Made by a program: the position numbers and the translations under genes. Below the pieces are notes generated by a model. It made no database searches. It saw only the letters and a program-made list of their open reading frames with translations, and was not told where the DNA came from. DNA of 8,270 nucleotides from positions 1-8,270 of the forward strand of contig DATHWP010000110.1 in NCBI GenBank assembly GCA_035460505.1. Reading direction: 5' to 3'. How positions within the stretch are numbered: position 1 is the first letter of the stretch; each line of letters begins with the position of its first letter. Of the stretch, positions 7,301 through 8,270 are shown piece after piece. The stretch is from Methyloradius sp035460505. GTDB taxonomy: Bacteria > Pseudomonadota > Gammaproteobacteria > Burkholderiales > Methylophilaceae.

Positions 7301-7519
7301 GCCGTTGATCTGCTCCTCAATTGGGGTGGCGACCGTCTCAGCGATAGTCTGTGGGTTAGCGCCAGGGAACTGCGCCTTGACGATCACAGAAGGCGGTACG
7401 ACTTCCGGATATTCGGAGATCGGCAGATTGAACATGGAGATCAATCCACCGATGAAAATGATGACAGAAAGAACGCCCGCAAAGATGGGGCGATCAACGA
7501 AAAACTTAGAGATATTCAT
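4322..7519 (-). CDS. RND multidrug efflux pump, HAE1 family, MexF/OqxB-like
   Basis: This is the inner-membrane, proton-driven transporter that captures substrates from the periplasm or inner leaflet and passes them to the outer-membrane channel. The 1065 residues show the full family layout: first membrane helix near 10-28, a large periplasmic porter loop, helices 2-6 between about 338 and 498, a second periplasmic loop, and helices 8-12 between about 876 and 1036. Proton-relay residues are intact: Asp410-Asp411 in GIVVDDAIVVVEN, Lys948 in GLACKNAILIVEFA, and Arg978 and Thr985 in RLRPILMTS. Several stretches read like Pseudomonas MexF: ISEYPEVVPP, FLQTWRASIIPL, AFNSLTLSPALA, FPGLSINGFTNSPNSGIVF, FPPPPVQGLGTIGGF and AAPGYSTGEAQAA. 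In that subgroup, known substrates include chloramphenicol, trimethoprim and fluoroquinolones; the actual substrates here are unknown. GGGAG lies eight bases before the ATG. It follows the adaptor gene by 35 bases. Confidence 0.97.
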   Translation of the reverse strand: MNISKFFVDRPIFAGVLSVIIFIGGLISMFNLPISEYPEVVPPSVIVKAQFPGANPQTIAETVATPIEEQINGVEGMLYMASQATSDGLMTLTITFKLGTSPDLAQQLVQNRVNQALPRLPEEVQRLGVTTVKSSPDLTMVVHLLSPNGRYDMTYLRNYALLNVKDRLARIEGVGQVELFGAGDYSMRIWLDPRKVAERKLTANDVVTAIRQQNVDVAAGVIGSSPSVPGTDYQISVNARGRLVSVEEFENVVIRTSSDGVVTRLKDVARVELGASEYALRSLLDNKSAVAIPIFQAPGSNALQISDNVRKTMAELQKDMPEGLEYHIVYDPTQFVKSSIHAVIHTLLIAVLLVVLVVIVFLQTWRASIIPLLAVPVSVIGTFAVMMGLGFSINTLSLFGLVLAIGIVVDDAIVVVENVERNIENGLTPKDATYKAMREVSGPIVAIALTLSAVFVPLAFVSGLTGEFFKQFALTIAISTVISAFNSLTLSPALASILLKSHGAKKDIFQRTIDRLFGWFFKRFNQVFHRGSNSYGAGVTGVLKRKSMMLVIYAVLIAAIVALIHIVPSGFIPGQDKQYLVSFAQLPDAASLDRTEGVIREMSDIALKHPGVESAVAFPGLSINGFTNSPNSGIVFVTLKPFEERTGKDQSGFAIAQQLNQKYGSIKGAFIAVFPPPPVQGLGTIGGFKFQIQDRAALGNVALNDALQAFMAKARAAPELAGMFSSYQINVPQLYADVDRTHAQQLGVSIPDVFDTLQIYLGSLYVNDFNKFGRTYQVRVQADAQFRAHAEDIGLLKTRNNNGDMVPLSSVLKMTQSYGPDRAMRYNGFPAADVNGGAAPGYSTGEAQAAVERIAAETLPRGIGYEWTELTYQEKIAGNTLFIILPLSVLLVFLVLAAQYESLTLPLAVLLIVPMGLMSALAGVWLTGGDNNIFTQVSLVVLIGLACKNAILIVEFARELEFEGRKIYEAAIEAARMRLRPILMTSIAFIAGVVPLVLSTGAGSEMRHAMGIAVFAGMIGVTIFGLFLTPVFYVLIRTMASKFGNAVLKDHAHPATATPEIKEGI
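4327..4336 (-). promoter_or_regulatory. Ribosome-binding site for the outer-membrane factor, embedded in the end of the pump gene
   Basis: The minus strand reads AAGGAAGGAA, ending seven bases before the ATG at 4319 and overlapping the last pump codons (Lys-Glu-Gly-Ile). It fixes the outer-membrane factor start and indicates translational coupling. Confidence 0.7.
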
Positions 7520-7527
7520 ATTGTTTG

Positions 7528-7532
7528 CTCCC
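7528..7532 (-). promoter_or_regulatory. Ribosome-binding site for the RND pump gene
   Basis: GGGAG on the minus strand, eight bases upstream of the ATG at 7519 and within the 35-base adaptor-pump spacer, supports the chosen start and agrees with the MNISKFFVDRPIF N-terminus typical of the family. Confidence 0.6.
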
Positions 7533-7554
7533 GCAGATGGTGATCAAGGCTGGC

Positions 7555-8270
7555 TCAGATCACAGTTTTCTTGTGGTGTTTTAAGGTCTGCTGGATATTC
7601 GAGGCGGTCTTCTCAGTAGGCTCGATTGCGCTAGTTGCCTGTGCGGGACTTGCAACCTCACTTGGCGCCACAACGTCATTCGGCCGAACACGCTGCAAAC
7701 CATCGACGATGATGTGCTCGCCTTTTTCAAGGCCTGAACGCACGATGCGCATGCCATCGACCATAGGACCAAGCACGATCACGCGATAAGTCGCTTTGTT
7801 GTCAGCGCCCACCACCATGACGAATTTCTTGTCCTGATCAGTCCCTACAGCCTTGTCTTCGATCAGCAGTGCAGGTTTCATACCGCCGCCGCCTGTGCGG
7901 ACTTTGGCATACATACCAGGTGTCAGGCTGTTGTCCTTGTTTTCAAACACAGCCCTCACGCGGATCGTGCCAGAGGCAGTGTCCATGCGGTTATCAAAAG
8001 ACTTGATATACCCTTGATGTGGATAGCCCTCTTCACTGGTCAAGCCGATCGATACTGGGATGTGGTCAACATTAGTATTTCCAGCTGCCCCATTGGCCAG
8101 ATAACGGCCATAGGTCTGTTCATCCAGTTCAAAATTCACATAAACAGGAGATACCGAAACCAATGTAGTCAACGCTGGGGTATTCGTACCAACACCTACC
8201 AGGTTACCAACGGTGATCTCGGCGCGAGACACACGGCCGCTTACTGGCGCGGTAATCGCGGTGTATTGCA
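7555..8270 (-). CDS. RND efflux periplasmic adaptor (membrane fusion protein), MexE-like, C-terminal part
   Basis: The adaptor bridges the pump and the outer-membrane channel in the periplasm. The frame is open to the right edge, so the signal peptide, lipid site, helical hairpin and first half of the lipoyl domain are missing. About 237 residues are visible. At the edge, YTAITAPVSGRVSRAEITVG is the second half of the lipoyl-like domain. The beta-barrel follows (PVYVNFELDEQTYGRYL, VSIGLTSEEGYPHQGYIKSF, RMDTASGTIRVRAVF, LTPGMYAKVR). The membrane-proximal domain then contains VVLGPMVDGMRIVRSGLEKG and VDGLQRVRPNDVV. The last 30 or so residues are a variable tail ending in a basic KHHKK segment. 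A GTG at 8232 could be mistaken for a start, but conserved adaptor sequence continues through it, so the real start is beyond the window. The closest functional analogues are MexE, OqxA and BpeE type adaptors. The regulator usual for this operon type would lie further right. Confidence 0.95.
   Translation of the reverse strand, partial: QYTAITAPVSGRVSRAEITVGNLVGVGTNTPALTTLVSVSPVYVNFELDEQTYGRYLANGAAGNTNVDHIPVSIGLTSEEGYPHQGYIKSFDNRMDTASGTIRVRAVFENKDNSLTPGMYAKVRTGGGGMKPALLIEDKAVGTDQDKKFVMVVGADNKATYRVIVLGPMVDGMRIVRSGLEKGEHIIVDGLQRVRPNDVVAPSEVASPAQATSAIEPTEKTASNIQQTLKHHKKTVI

Noticed and set aside
8230..8232. GTG as the start of the adaptor gene
   Set aside because: Upstream in-frame codons to the window edge encode conserved adaptor sequence (YTAITAPVSGRV), so this GTG is an internal valine.
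1..8270. Mobile element, CRISPR, phage or toxin-antitoxin content
   Set aside because: I saw no transposase, integrase, terminal inverted repeats with target duplications, spaced direct repeats or paired small toxin-like genes; the gene order is all one strand and looks chromosomal.

Overview
The window looks like chromosome of a Gram-negative proteobacterium, probably a betaproteobacterium. Supporting signs are a NodT-type outer-membrane factor lipoprotein, an HAE1-family RND pump very close to the MexF/OqxB subgroup, a proteobacterial-type CheD and a GAF-PAS cytoplasmic sensor. Base composition is moderate, with AT-rich spacers. A Methylophilaceae or Nitrosomonadales-like host would fit, but that is an impression from protein style, not a demonstrated assignment.

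All recognisable genes lie on the minus strand, so transcription runs from the right edge to the left. From right to left: (a) 8270-2916 is a tripartite RND efflux operon. It holds a periplasmic adaptor (5' end outside the window), the inner-membrane pump (complete, 1065 residues) and the outer-membrane factor (complete, 467 residues), with spacers of 35 and 2 bases. A strong 16-bp-stem intrinsic terminator at 2843-2878 closes it. (b) 2681-2439 is a small lipoprotein of unknown function with its own AT-rich leader. (c) 2438-2234 is a 205-base spacer with a weak terminator-like hairpin, inverted repeats and a candidate promoter. (d) 2233-1568 is cheD, whose catalytic histidine position is occupied by Asn. 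(e) 1455-1 is the N-terminal 485 residues of a multi-domain cytoplasmic sensor (GAF-PAS-PAS and the start of a third PAS); its output domain lies beyond the left edge.

The three pump genes should form one drug or solvent efflux complex spanning both membranes. cheD and the GAF-PAS sensor are both signal-transduction genes and may be co-transcribed, but the sequence does not prove a functional link. I found no tRNA, rRNA, CRISPR array, insertion sequence or phage gene. I do not see a clearly novel multi-gene system. The most unusual item is the CheD with a substituted catalytic residue.
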